64,000 nt of DNA from Firmicutes bacterium HGW-Firmicutes-15. Its GTDB lineage: Bacteria; Bacillota; Syntrophomonadia; Syntrophomonadales; Syntrophomonadaceae. Shown here one piece after another: positions 50,471 to 59,776 of this stretch. Both the position numbers and the translations under genes were made by a program. Under the pieces are notes generated by a model that did not search any database, had not been told where the DNA came from, and was given only the letters and a program-made list of their open reading frames with translations. Position 1 is the stretch's first letter. Each line of letters opens with the position of its first letter. The stretch is from NCBI GenBank assembly GCA_002840245.1, contig PHAA01000008.1, positions 1 to 64,000 on the forward strand. Direction: 5' to 3'.

Positions 50471-51151
50471 ATGGGAAACATTAATGTAAGACTCGAACAA
50501 ATAACCAAGACCTATTATGGAACAGATACGCCAGTCCATGCTTTGCAGGGAATTTCTCTAGTCTTAGATAAGCCTGAGATGGTAGCCATTATGGGGCAAT
50601 CGGGTTCTGGCAAATCTACTCTGATGAACATTTTAGGCTGCCTGGATAAACCGGACGGTGGTACCTATACATTTGCCGGTTTCGATGTTATGCAAATGGA
50701 TAGAGATCAGTTGGCTTACCTGCGTAATCGCCGTATTGGTTTCGTTTTTCAAAACTTTAACCTGCTGGCCCGCACTTCGGCACTTGAAAACGTTTGTTTG
50801 CCGCTCAGCTATGCAGGGGTGCGTGGCCCAGAGGCGGAAAAACGTGCTAAGGATATGCTGGGTTTGGTGGGTTTGGCCGGGCGTGAACAGCATCGCTCCA
50901 CCCAGATGTCAGGAGGACAGCAACAGCGGGTGGCGATTGCTAGAGCTTTAGTTAATGATCCCGATTTATTGTTGGCAGATGAGCCAACTGGTGCCCTTGA
51001 TAGCCAGACCGGCAAGGAAATTATGACTTTACTGCAGCAGTTGAATCAGGAACAATCCTTGAGCATAGTGATAGTAACTCATGATCCGGAAATTGCTGAG
51101 TATTGTAATCGTGTTATTCGGCTCAGAGACGGGCTTGTTATAGATGGATAG
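50471..51151 (+). CDS. MacB/LolD-type ABC transporter ATP-binding protein
   Basis: The 226-residue ATPase has Walker [10 protein letters not shown], the signature [14 protein letters not shown], Walker [14 protein letters not shown] and the switch His in VIVTHDP. The MacB/LolD subfamily is shown by [16 protein letters not shown] and by the flanking adaptor and FtsX-type permease. It lies 39 bases after the adaptor gene. Confidence 0.95.
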   Translation: MGNINVRLEQITKTYYGTDTPVHALQGISLVLDKPEMVAIMGQSGSGKSTLMNILGCLDKPDGGTYTFAGFDVMQMDRDQLAYLRNRRIGFVFQNFNLLARTSALENVCLPLSYAGVRGPEAEKRAKDMLGLVGLAGREQHRSTQMSGGQQQRVAIARALVNDPDLLLADEPTGALDSQTGKEIMTLLQQLNQEQSLSIVIVTHDPEIAEYCNRVIRLRDGLVIDG

Positions 51152-51208
51152 ACATATAAATCGGATGATGGACGGATACATCAATAGTCGACGAAGGAGG
51201 CTAACTGG

Positions 51209-52408
51209 ATGGATCTTTTAACAATATTTCGTACTGCTTGGCGCAGCCTGACGGTTAATAAAATGCGTTCCGTGCTTACGGCATTGGGTATTATTATTGG
51301 AGTAGCATCTGTAATCATGATGGTCTCCTTGAGCCAAGGAGCAACCGCCGGAATTACTCAGCGCATTTCCAGCATGGGTACCAATATTATTCAGATATCT
51401 CCCAGCGGGGGTCGCGCAGTAGGCGGTGCTGGCGTTTTGAGGCTTGAGGATGCCCAGGCACTTGTTCAGTTGCCCTATGTAAAAAATGTTGCTCCATCTA
51501 TTGATAGCAATGTCACCGCTGCGGTAGGAAGCGTCACCTGGAACGCAACAGTCAGCGGTACTACTCCTGAAATGGAAAATATCAAAGCTTGGCAAATAAC
51601 TGCTGGCGGGTTTTTCACCCAGGAAGATGTAGACAATATGTCCATGGTGGCGGTAATAGGACGCACGGTTGCAGATAACCTGTTTCCCGGCGCTGAAGTG
51701 CCGATTGGCACGGGTGTCCGCATTAATGGACTTTCATTTACGATCATTGGGGTGCTTCCCTTGCAAGGGGGCGGGGGTATGGGCGGCGATTCAGATAACA
51801 CGATATACATCCCCCTGACCACGGCCCAACAGCGGCTGGTGGGGGGGCAGAATCTACGCCAGATTATCGTCCAGGCTAGCGAGCAGGATGCCCTTTCGTT
51901 TGTACAGAGTGCTGTTACTTCAGTATTACGTGAGCGTCATCGCTTAGCTGCGAGTGCAGATAATGATTTTCGCATCATGGATATGGCTCAGCTTTTAGCA
52001 ACTGTAGAAGATACTACTCGCATATTAACCCTGCTTTTGGGTGGAATTGCTGCAGTATCTCTGATTGTAGGTGGAATAGGCGTGATGAATATCATGCTGG
52101 TTTCGGTTACCGAGCGTACTCGGGAAATTGGGATACGTATGGCTGTGGGAGCCACTACTCGTGATATTTTGAACCAATTTATGATAGAGGCAATTTTACT
52201 TTGCATAATAGGGGGTGCCCTTGGGACTACTTTGGGGTATGGGCTATCCAGCTTGTTTGGGTCCTTATCCGGTTGGAATATGCAGGTGTCACCTTGGGCA
52301 GCAGTAATCGCTATCGGTTTTTCATCCGTGATAGGTGTGGTCTTTGGATTCTATCCTGCTCGCAAAGCCGCAGAAGCCGATCCCATCGAAGCTTTGCGTT
52401 ACGAATAG
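51209..52408 (+). CDS. MacB-like FtsX-type permease
   Basis: GAAGGAGG precedes ATG 51209. The 399-residue product has an N-terminal membrane helix (SVLTALGIIIGVASVIMMVS), an outside MacB_PCD domain (about 45-270) and three C-terminal helices of FtsX type with the motif GIGVMNIMLVSVTERTREIGIR and MAVGATTRDIL. It forms the membrane part of the exporter with the two genes upstream. Substrates of this group include peptides and toxic compounds; none can be named here. Confidence 0.95.
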   Translation: MDLLTIFRTAWRSLTVNKMRSVLTALGIIIGVASVIMMVSLSQGATAGITQRISSMGTNIIQISPSGGRAVGGAGVLRLEDAQALVQLPYVKNVAPSIDSNVTAAVGSVTWNATVSGTTPEMENIKAWQITAGGFFTQEDVDNMSMVAVIGRTVADNLFPGAEVPIGTGVRINGLSFTIIGVLPLQGGGGMGGDSDNTIYIPLTTAQQRLVGGQNLRQIIVQASEQDALSFVQSAVTSVLRERHRLAASADNDFRIMDMAQLLATVEDTTRILTLLLGGIAAVSLIVGGIGVMNIMLVSVTERTREIGIRMAVGATTRDILNQFMIEAILLCIIGGALGTTLGYGLSSLFGSLSGWNMQVSPWAAVIAIGFSSVIGVVFGFYPARKAAEADPIEALRYE

Positions 52409-52420
52409 AAATACCCCATT

Positions 52421-52432
52421 TCTGACACCAAT
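52421..52432 (+). other. Imperfect att-like core after the exporter operon
   Basis: TCTGACACCAAT differs by one base from the tRNA-Leu end TCCGACACCAAT and, like the 14517 and 17208 copies, is followed closely by a terminator. It may be chance. Confidence 0.3.
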
Positions 52433-52446
52433 AAATGACTTTAGTA

Positions 52447-52491
52447 GGGCTTAGATATTTTGTGAGAAACAAAATACCTAAGCCCTTTTTT
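52447..52491 (+). terminator. Terminator of the exporter operon
   Basis: GGGCTTAGATATTTTG (52447-52462) pairs with 52470-52485 with one mismatch around a seven-base loop; a run of six or more T follows. Confidence 0.9.
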
Positions 52492-52744
52492 GTACTATCA
52501 AAAGGTTTAACAATTTGAATGATGATAGTATAAGTGCAACCTGACTTCCGACGACCAAGGATGGTTTAGTGTCGCGGTGCCATGGATGGCAAGGAGCGAC
52601 CACTTTCTCCAGAGGCTCACCCTTCACCCTCCGGGTACTTCCCCCTGCGGGGACTACTGATGTGAACTTAGTTCACGATTAATGTTGCTGATGTTCCCGC
52701 TGGTCACTATTAATATAGCGGCGCAAGCCGGGTTTTCTTTATTG
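52490..52744 (+). repeat. Dispersed repeat, copy B
   Basis: Homolog of 19087-19283 with the same ends and core (TAGTGTCGCGGTGCCATGG, ATGGCAAGGAGCGACC, CAAGCCGGGTTTTCTTTATTG). It holds about 55 extra bases in the middle, including CCCCCTGCGGGG-like and GTGAACTTAGTTCAC inverted repeats. No frame is shared with copy A. Confidence 0.8.
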
Positions 52745-52888
52745 GGATGTATGCATGGTGCGCAGGGGATAAATACATATTTGTTTCATGCTAATTTGGA
52801 CTAAAGTTTATTTAAAAAAAGTGATAAACCAAAATCATTAAATATTAATATAGTATTGTAAAAATTAAGTGTTGAGAGGTTGGGTAAT

Positions 52889-53551
52889 ATGGCGGGAAAA
52901 GTGAAAAAAAGTAAGCCGGTGGGTAAAAAAACCAGACCTAAAGAGGTGGTCAGCCTGCCAGTTTCATTAGAAAAATCGATTGAGGGGAAGTATTTTGTTG
53001 GGCAAAGCGAGACGGTCATATTTGGAGGAGATTTAAATGCCTGGGGAGCTTTGATTAATCCTTGGAATTCAGCAGTGAATCTATATGTTAATGTATTTAC
53101 CATTACAAATATAACAGATTTATCTTTTTCAGCTCAGATATGGTTTAACTCCAATCCTCCTGGAGCCGGTATTAAATCTGATAAAATAACCCCAGCAAAT
53201 ACCACCCTGCGTCCATTAAGGGTTCCCAGGACAGAGTTAAAATATCAAGGTGCTACTAATGGAGTGCCTCAAGGTGGAGTCAATGGTTACAATAGAGAAG
53301 TACCCCCATTTGCCACTGTGGTAGGTGAAGAAGACGGCAAGTTTATTATTCCACCCGGGGGTTCATATCTTATTTTCCTGCCATCCCCGGGCTCTAGGTT
53401 AATAACTGCAAAATTCGCATTTGGATGGTGGGAGGAGAAAATAAAATGCAATGCGACAGCAAAAACCATCCCTCCTATGGATAGAATCAAGTATCGTGAG
53501 CTTGAGCTTATGAAAATTAAGACGGCTGGTGCTAGGCACATAAATGGCTAA
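52889..53551 (+). CDS. DUF6143 family protein
   Basis: ATG 52889 has GAGAGGTTGGG upstream. The 220-residue product starts with a basic segment (KVKKSKPVGKKTRPKEV) and continues SIEGKYFVGQSETVIFGGDL, NAWGALINPWNSAVNLYVNV, FTITNITDLSFSAQIWFNSN. This pattern is that of DUF6143, found in spore-forming Firmicutes, with no known activity. There is no signal peptide, so a mother-cell or spore-surface location is plausible. It lies at the head of the glycosylation locus. Confidence 0.75.
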   Translation: MAGKVKKSKPVGKKTRPKEVVSLPVSLEKSIEGKYFVGQSETVIFGGDLNAWGALINPWNSAVNLYVNVFTITNITDLSFSAQIWFNSNPPGAGIKSDKITPANTTLRPLRVPRTELKYQGATNGVPQGGVNGYNREVPPFATVVGEEDGKFIIPPGGSYLIFLPSPGSRLITAKFAFGWWEEKIKCNATAKTIPPMDRIKYRELELMKIKTAGARHING

Positions 53552-53680
53552 AATTTTTTATTGAAATAAAACACACAAGCCTTTTGGGGGTGGGAAGTAT
53601 GCATGGTGCAAAGTATCACCTTTTAATGCTTGACAACATACAATAAAATATATTGATTTAAATAAACAAAGGGGAAAAAT

Positions 53681-54649
53681 ATGAAGGTTTTATTTACTAA
53701 TGAAGCTCCATTAATAAAATACGGGCTGGCTGCGGGTTTTCAACAGGCAGGACATGAGGTTAAGGTCATTCAAGGGGAATATGAAAGGTTGTGGGGACAA
53801 GCGGTTCCAGAGCAGATAAGGCGACTGACCGAGGCTATTAACATCTTCAAACCTGATTTTATGTTCACCGAAGGACATTCGGGTTTTGATATATACAGTA
53901 TATGCCAGGTTGCACGTAAGCTGGGTGTTCCTCACTTATACTGGGCGATTGAGGATCCAATCTGTACGCAATCGCTCTCCAGGGCTTATGCGCCTCTGGT
54001 CGAATATATATTTACCACTACTGCAGAATGCATACCTCAATACGAAGCGATGGGTAAGAAAGCCGAGTTGCTATTGTTCGGGTGTAATCCTGAATTTCAT
54101 TACAACACCGGACCTAAAAGGGAATATACACATGATATAGTTCTGGTAGCCAGTAACTATTCGTCGCGCTATGCGGAAGCCCAGTGGTTTATCTTACCCC
54201 TAATTGAGCAAGGGTACGACATTAAGATCTGGGGAATATGGTGGGATGACCCGGCTCGACCAATCAACCTGCTGAACTACCCGGATATATACGGGGGAGT
54301 ACTACCTTATGAGGAACTCACCAGCGTATATAGTTCGGCCAAAATTATCCTGGGCATGAACTGTGACGATAGCTCCAGTACTCAGACTTCTATGCGGCCC
54401 TATGAAGCATTGGCTTGTGGAGGGGGGATTTACTTAGGTCATTATACCCAAGCCCAGCAGAACTATTTCGCAGACTTTATATTCCAGGCGCGAAACGAGG
54501 AAGAAACGATTAAGCAGGTAGAGACTATTCTGCATATGGATGAAAGAGAGAGAAAAGAGATTGCCTACCGGGCACAACAGGAAGTATATATGAAACATAG
54601 CTACCGTCTGCGCGCGGAACAGATTATACAAGCTTTCGTTCGCTTATAA
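53681..54649 (+). CDS. CgeB-like spore glycosyltransferase
   Basis: The 322-residue protein is of the CgeB group: N-terminal Rossmann half (VLFTNEAPLIKYGLAAGFQQAGHEV...INIFKPDFMFTEGHSG), YWAIEDPICTQSLSRAYAPL, and a GT-B second half (MRPYEALACGGGIYLGHYTQ). In Bacillus CgeB takes part in maturation of the outermost spore layer and is a likely sugar transferase. Here it is followed by two more GT genes and a methyltransferase on the same strand. Confidence 0.85.
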   Translation: MKVLFTNEAPLIKYGLAAGFQQAGHEVKVIQGEYERLWGQAVPEQIRRLTEAINIFKPDFMFTEGHSGFDIYSICQVARKLGVPHLYWAIEDPICTQSLSRAYAPLVEYIFTTTAECIPQYEAMGKKAELLLFGCNPEFHYNTGPKREYTHDIVLVASNYSSRYAEAQWFILPLIEQGYDIKIWGIWWDDPARPINLLNYPDIYGGVLPYEELTSVYSSAKIILGMNCDDSSSTQTSMRPYEALACGGGIYLGHYTQAQQNYFADFIFQARNEEETIKQVETILHMDERERKEIAYRAQQEVYMKHSYRLRAEQIIQAFVRL

Positions 54650-54702
54650 CTTGGAGGAATTGAAGCATGGAATGAGTTTCAGTGCAAAGGGGAGGTAATT
54701 AA

Positions 54703-55791
54703 ATGAAGATAGCAATTTATGCGGATCGACTTGAATCGGGGGGAGGTTTGGAGACCCATGTAATTACCCAAGTGAATGAGTTATTACAGAGGGGACACCA
54801 AGTATTCCTTAGTGCAAACGCAATCGTCCCCTATTTTTTAGAAGCAATAAAAAACGATGGCAGCAATTTTATTTTTGCCCTATTCTCGGATGACCCATTA
54901 AATGACTTGGCGGAATTTAAGCCAGATTTAGTACATGCGCACCCGTTCTCGGCCATTTTCAGAGGCTATAAAGTAGCTTGCGATTTAAACATACCGCTAT
55001 TTATCACCATACATGGGCCATATGATTTCGGCGTAGATCGCTCTCCTACTGGTTACCTGGTGGCCAGCAAAGCCAACAAAATTATTGCTGTCGATGATAC
55101 GATTGAGAGTATGTTGAGACGCTGTGTTGATTTTCCCGAAAAGATTGTAACTGTATACAATGGGATCAACCGGAATGATTTTTACCCTGCCTCGCCGGAT
55201 CTGACGTTAATGAAGGAATTAGATGTCAATGCTAGCTGGAGAACCATCGTAGTTGTGAGCAGATTAGAAGATGATAAAGAAAAACCGGTGTTTCAGCTTA
55301 TGGATTGTGCTCCATTATTAGCGGAAAGGCTGGGCGGTCTGAATTTGCTTATCGTGGGTGATGGAGCCTATCGGGATGAGGTCTGGGAGAGGAATCGCGC
55401 CCAGATAGAGAACTGCAGTAATCTGAGGGTTTTCCGATTGGGAAGGAGAACCGACATATCCAAGCTTCACCATATTGCAGATCTGACCATAGCCTGTGGG
55501 AGAGCTGCCCTGGAAGCAATGGCCTGTAAACGGCCGGTGTTTGCTGCAGGGAGTAAAGGATTTGCAGGGATCATTACCTATAGCAATATAAGTTGTATGA
55601 CAGGTCGGGAGGGCTATCACTGTTGGAACGACCTGGAGTTGTTGGAAAACCTGTATCATAGCTTGGCAGATGAAATGCTGTTAGAAAAAGCTATCATGGA
55701 GGGCTATAAACTGGTAGAAAAATATTTCGATATCCAGAAAAATACAGATAAAGTTGAAAGTTTATATAGGGAGGCATTAGAGGATCGGTGA
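54703..55791 (+). CDS. GT4-family glycosyltransferase, copy 1
   Basis: GGGGAGG precedes ATG 54703. The 362-residue GT-B enzyme starts MKIAIYADRLESGGGLETHV, has the linker TIHGPYDFGVDRSP, a second half starting TIVVVSRLEDDKEKP and the GT4 donor-binding segment ALEAMACKRPVFA. It should move a nucleotide-activated sugar with retention. It is closely related (most residues identical by eye) to the gene at 59777-60871, so the locus holds a duplicated module. Confidence 0.93.
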   Translation: MKIAIYADRLESGGGLETHVITQVNELLQRGHQVFLSANAIVPYFLEAIKNDGSNFIFALFSDDPLNDLAEFKPDLVHAHPFSAIFRGYKVACDLNIPLFITIHGPYDFGVDRSPTGYLVASKANKIIAVDDTIESMLRRCVDFPEKIVTVYNGINRNDFYPASPDLTLMKELDVNASWRTIVVVSRLEDDKEKPVFQLMDCAPLLAERLGGLNLLIVGDGAYRDEVWERNRAQIENCSNLRVFRLGRRTDISKLHHIADLTIACGRAALEAMACKRPVFAAGSKGFAGIITYSNISCMTGREGYHCWNDLELLENLYHSLADEMLLEKAIMEGYKLVEKYFDIQKNTDKVESLYREALEDR

Positions 55792-55842
55792 AAAAGTTCG
55801 TCGGGCACTGCCTATTCTGAAAATTGAGAGGAGATTCGCTGC

Positions 55843-57021
55843 ATGACCCCTAAAATCGATCTGCTATGTCTGTCATCTACCCGCTGGGACTATATCTGGC
55901 AGCGCCCCCAGCAGATGATGTCACGTATCGCCAGGGAACACCGGGTTATATATATAGACCACGTATATCCTATCGCCCGCCAGGAAATATTTCAATTATT
56001 AAACAATCTGCCATTATTGAAAAATCGGATGGAGCAAATTAGTGAAAACCTAATCAGATTTTCACTGGTCGAATTTAGTTCGGATGCCTTCGGAAGCAAT
56101 TTAGACCCCGCTAGTATGAATGAATTAAATCGTTTGGTGAAGACCATTTTTATCAAGGCAGTATTAAAGGAATTAAATATTGAGGAACCGGTTATATGGA
56201 CTTGCCTACCCAATTCACGGGCTATGGTGGAAAAGATTCCCCACCGATTGGTTTGTTATGATTGTGTCGATGATTTTGCCAGCTTCAGCTGGTGGCCACC
56301 AGAAACTAAAGTTGAAGAAATAGAATTAATCGAAGCAGCCGATATTGTATTTGCAACCGCGAATAGTCTATTTGAACGCTGTCAGACGCATAATATTTCA
56401 ACGTACCTGGTCCCTAATGCCGCAGATTATGAACACTTCTCCTGTCTCCCAGAGCCAAAAAGCGATCTTATAAAAGCATTTCCCAAACCAATAATAGGTT
56501 ATATTGGGGCTTTTTATGAATGGATAGATGTCGAACTTTTGTTGAAAATTGCTAAGGCTCATCCGGAATGGTCCCTGGTTATTATCGGCCCGATCCACGG
56601 GATTGACACTGCCTTGTTTTCTAATTGTCCCAATGTTTATATTATGGGCCCTAGGGATTACCTGGATCTGCCCCAATATTTGGACGTCATTGATGTGTGT
56701 ATGATTCCGTTTATCCTAAACGAATTAACTTTTAATACCAACCCTATCAAAATGTATGAATATCTTGCTGCGGGCAAACCGGTGGTTTCCACTGATCTCC
56801 CCGAAGTAAGACGCTATGACGGAATAATAAAAGTTGCACGAAGCCATAACGAATTTATCGCTAAGCTAGAAGAAGCCTTAAGGGAGAATCGTAAAACTAC
56901 GCCCATTAAACAGAAGAACATTGATGAGCGTAAGCAGGTTGCGCGGGAAAACAACTGGGATATACGTTGTGCGCAAAGTCTAGCCATTATCCAAGAATAC
57001 TTGTCTATGCTTCAGGTATAG
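55843..57021 (+). CDS. GT-B glycosyltransferase (TuaH-like), copy 1
   Basis: The 392-residue protein starts LLCLSSTRWDYIWQRPQQMM, has CYDCVDDFASFSWWPPET, LVPNAADYEHF, and ends with the GT4 motif NPIKMYEYLAAGKPVVSTDLPEV. It resembles TuaH of the teichuronic acid pathway and many cluster GTs of Clostridia. It follows copy 1 of the GT4 pair by 51 bases; a distant paralog lies at 60884 after copy 2, in the same order. Confidence 0.9.
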   Translation: MTPKIDLLCLSSTRWDYIWQRPQQMMSRIAREHRVIYIDHVYPIARQEIFQLLNNLPLLKNRMEQISENLIRFSLVEFSSDAFGSNLDPASMNELNRLVKTIFIKAVLKELNIEEPVIWTCLPNSRAMVEKIPHRLVCYDCVDDFASFSWWPPETKVEEIELIEAADIVFATANSLFERCQTHNISTYLVPNAADYEHFSCLPEPKSDLIKAFPKPIIGYIGAFYEWIDVELLLKIAKAHPEWSLVIIGPIHGIDTALFSNCPNVYIMGPRDYLDLPQYLDVIDVCMIPFILNELTFNTNPIKMYEYLAAGKPVVSTDLPEVRRYDGIIKVARSHNEFIAKLEEALRENRKTTPIKQKNIDERKQVARENNWDIRCAQSLAIIQEYLSMLQV

Positions 57022-57074
57022 GGGTTGTTATTAATTGATGTTATTCAGATTTTGGATGAGGGAGTTGATTGGGG

Positions 57075-57668
57075 ATGGAAGTGAATTGGGTGGCTCATCA
57101 CCAACTTTTATCGAGCGCTGCGAGCCAGCTTAAACAGGTAAAAGTGGTCCTCGATATTGGTTGCGGGATAATACCTCAAAACCTGGTGAAGCCAGCGGTG
57201 CATATTTGTTTAGAGCCATTTCACCAGTACATTCAGGTACTGCAAAAAAAAACCGTCAATGCTTTGGATAGAGTTTATATAATTCTTAATGCTACTTGGG
57301 CAGAAGCAATAAAAATACTCCCGGAGCGTTCGGTTGATACGGTGTTCCTATTAGATGTAATTGAGCATTTGGAGAAAGAAGAAGCCAAGATTTTGTTAAA
57401 AGCAACTGAAAATATTGCCAGAGAGCAAATTGTCATCTTTACACCTCTGGGCTTTTTACCCCAGGAACATCCAGATGGCAAAGATGCTTGGGGTTTCGAT
57501 GGCGGTAAGTGGCAGGAACATAAATCTGGTTGGCAACCTGAAGATTTCGATGATTCGTATAATATATACGCAAGCAAGGCAGTTCACATAGTTGATAGTA
57601 TGGGAAGGGCGTTTGATAAACCGTTCGGAGCATTTTGGGCAATAAAGAACATAAGGAATGAGACTTAG
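57075..57668 (+). CDS. Class I SAM-dependent methyltransferase
   Basis: ATG 57075 is preferred to TTG 57069. The 197-residue product has motif I VVLDIGCGIIPQNL, acidic loop CLEPFH, motif IV region VDTVFLLDVIEHLEK and a C-terminal segment VHIVDSMGRAFDKPFGAFWAIK. It most likely methylates a sugar or glycan end in this locus. It is the last plus-strand gene of module 1 and faces a convergent glycosyltransferase gene. Confidence 0.85.
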   Translation: MEVNWVAHHQLLSSAASQLKQVKVVLDIGCGIIPQNLVKPAVHICLEPFHQYIQVLQKKTVNALDRVYIILNATWAEAIKILPERSVDTVFLLDVIEHLEKEEAKILLKATENIAREQIVIFTPLGFLPQEHPDGKDAWGFDGGKWQEHKSGWQPEDFDDSYNIYASKAVHIVDSMGRAFDKPFGAFWAIKNIRNET

Positions 57669-57707
57669 CGCTTAGTGAATTATAACAGGCAGAAAAAGAT
57701 AGGCAAA

Positions 57708-57742
57708 CGGGAGTAGGGTATCTATAGTATGCCCCACTCCCG
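57708..57742. terminator. Hairpin between convergent genes
   Basis: CGGGAGT (57708-57714) and ACTCCCG (57736-57742) pair, with GGG/CCC inside. The second arm is part of the last codons of the minus-strand GT gene, so it probably serves the plus-strand methyltransferase gene; ATTTTGATT follows. Confidence 0.6.
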
Positions 57743-58492
57743 ATTTTGATTGCGTACAATTTGATTGCGTCTTTCCAGGTACAACTTTTCATTAAAAGCA
57801 ATGGACTCATACATATTTTTGCCCTGAAAAATATTTCGTTGATGATAAAGGTGTACGGTCTTAGCCTCGGTTCGCCAGTAGGTGCAGCCATTTTTCACTA
57901 ACCTGTCTACTAGGTCATTATCGTCAAAGGATATACCAGTAAAGTCTTCATCATATCCACCGATAGCCATAAATTCAGCTCGACTTATGGAAAGCAAGAA
58001 GGGTAGGTAGGTATTTAGCGTAGGATATTGGGTAGGCATACTTTCGGCACTAATATTTCCACCCGTATCTATAACGTATTTTAAGAAAGAACCATCTTGA
58101 TCATCCATTCCTAAGGGCATTGCTAATAATTTATTATCAGCTAACAAGGGTTTAGTTAACATGGGAATAGAGTTATTTATATGGAACATCTCGGCACAGG
58201 ATAATATCAGTATCTCGCCACAGGATAATTTGGCACCAATATTGTAGGCAAAACCAGGAACACGCCATGTTATTTCTCCTCCCAGGTTTCTGTGCCCGGT
58301 AAAGACATATTTCAGGTTAAGACAGTCCTCGTATTCTTTACAGATGCTCTCAGTTTCATCGGGGATTCCATCATTAAGAACGATAGTTTCAAAAGGGAAA
58401 GGAATATCCTGTTGGGTCAGAGAATAAAGATTCCACTCAAGTAGGTTTGCCCGCTGCATGGACGCTATTATTATGGTAACTTTAAAATCCAT
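57722..58492 (-). CDS. GT2-family (GT-A) glycosyltransferase
   Basis: The 256-residue GT-A enzyme starts KVTIIIASMQRANLLEWNLYSL, has the nucleotide-binding TIVLNDGIPDETE, a second acidic motif and the region LLSISRAEFMAIGGYDEDFTGISFDDNDLVDRL, the usual acceptor-side EDND-like motif of GT2. It starts directly after the stop of the methyltransferase gene (TAA immediately before ATG), so the two are coupled. It is oriented against the rest of the locus. Confidence 0.9.
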   Translation of the reverse strand: MDFKVTIIIASMQRANLLEWNLYSLTQQDIPFPFETIVLNDGIPDETESICKEYEDCLNLKYVFTGHRNLGGEITWRVPGFAYNIGAKLSCGEILILSCAEMFHINNSIPMLTKPLLADNKLLAMPLGMDDQDGSFLKYVIDTGGNISAESMPTQYPTLNTYLPFLLSISRAEFMAIGGYDEDFTGISFDDNDLVDRLVKNGCTYWRTEAKTVHLYHQRNIFQGKNMYESIAFNEKLYLERRNQIVRNQNREWGIL

Positions 58493-59206
58493 TTATTTAC
58501 CCTCCAGCCCTATGTCTTCTGTCCATGCAGGCAAGGGAAAATTTAATGTGGTATCACTGATTCGGGTTAAATCAGGATGACTGCATACACAAATGATCAT
58601 ATTAGCACACCGGGGGTTTTTATTAATATCATAAACGCTCCCCCCAAGGTCTTGGTAGAATATTTCTGCTTCTGGAAAACCTGCAAAAGATTCTTCGTTA
58701 ATATTACTGATTAAATGATGAGGATTTCTACCCTTGGGTTCATTATAGGGAACATCAAATATCAGTCTGGAAGTCCATTTGCTTGATAGAATCAAATTTA
58801 TACCATTGTCTATATGTTCGAAGGCACCACGTGACACAATATAGTCAAATTCAGGCATGGATAGAACATAGTCTTCTAAATTAGCAAGTTGGTAGCTGAT
58901 ATTAGGACTGGAGTAGTGAACTCCAGCATACTCCAGAGTGGGTTGAGAAATGTCTACACCTACTACCTCTGAATTTGGAAGCCGAGACAACATGTGGCAG
59001 CCATGACCAACTCCACATCCTAGGTCAACAATTCGTATAACTTTGTTGCTGTTACGCCTTTGATTTAGATCATATTTAATAATCCGGTAAAAAAATAAAT
59101 AGGAACTTTTATGGCGCACCAGCTCATCCCGAGCATGGGTTACATTAGGGATAAGCCGCTCTCCATTATTATAAATAAGTGTTTCTAAATCACTAAGCTG
59201 GGGCAA
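58493..59206 (-). CDS. Class I SAM-dependent methyltransferase
   Basis: The start is TTG 59206 with AAAGGAG eight bases upstream; the frame is open to 59497, but that extension looks random. The 237-residue product has motif I IVDLGCGVGHGCHMLSRLPN, the post I acid VVGVDISQPTLEYA, motif II EFDYIVSRGAFEHIDNG and a C-terminal part with NEPKGRNPHHLISN. It probably methylates a sugar or lipid-bound glycan. It is the first gene of a two-gene minus-strand unit with the GT2 gene. Confidence 0.87.
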   Translation of the reverse strand: MPQLSDLETLIYNNGERLIPNVTHARDELVRHKSSYLFFYRIIKYDLNQRRNSNKVIRIVDLGCGVGHGCHMLSRLPNSEVVGVDISQPTLEYAGVHYSSPNISYQLANLEDYVLSMPEFDYIVSRGAFEHIDNGINLILSSKWTSRLIFDVPYNEPKGRNPHHLISNINEESFAGFPEAEIFYQDLGGSVYDINKNPRCANMIICVCSHPDLTRISDTTLNFPLPAWTEDIGLEGK

Positions 59207-59371
59207 GAAAACATCTCCTTTCGATACTACCAGTATTTTAGCGAGCATCGGTTTTATGGCAAAATATTTACCCTTATTACTCTGCCCTAAGGGAAGGCAC
59301 GAAGAACTTACAGAATATGATATGCGTGTAAATAACAGGGGGTGAATATCTAAGCAAGCAGATATGGTGCT

Positions 59372-59644
59372 TTGGGAGGCTGGGGAACGGAGCTGTTGTA
59401 CGAAAAACTTGGGGTGAAGGTGCCGGGTACGGTAGAAATTAATAATTATGAAGAAATAGATAGGTGCCTGAAAGAGATGACTCAGATTCCTCATCAATGG
59501 TCACTGGTGTCGGCCGGTGTAAATGCGGTGATCATTGCTGCGACTATGGCGAATAAATGGGGAAAAGTCTCCATCGACTTTGGCCATGCGCCTGATAATG
59601 TAATGGCACCTAATTATCCGGATTATTGGCTTGCACCGGTATAA
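59372..59644 (+). pseudogene. Truncated GT-D-fold glycosyltransferase fragment
   Basis: The 90-residue frame (TTG start with no good site) reads GGWGTELLYEKLGVKVPGTV and then WSLVSAGVNAVIIAATMANKWGKVSIDFGHAPDN. The strand-helix-strand with SIDFGH is like the C-terminal end of GT-D-fold (DUF1792-like) glycosyltransferases, whose N-terminal catalytic part is missing here. It is probably the relic of a gene cut by rearrangement at the junction between the two GT modules. Confidence 0.5.
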
Positions 59645-59776
59645 ACATTAAAGGAGTTAGGTATGAACACTTTTTAGTTAACGACATATAATAATTTAGA
59701 TTAGGTTTGAACACAACAGCCAAAGAGCTATAGATTCTGATCTGGAATACATTCCAATATTAAGGGGTGGTCATTA

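Noticed and set aside
58493-59497. Long form of the methyltransferase starting near 59497
   Set aside because: The extra 97 residues look random, while AAAGGAG and TTG at 59206 give a normal N-terminus.
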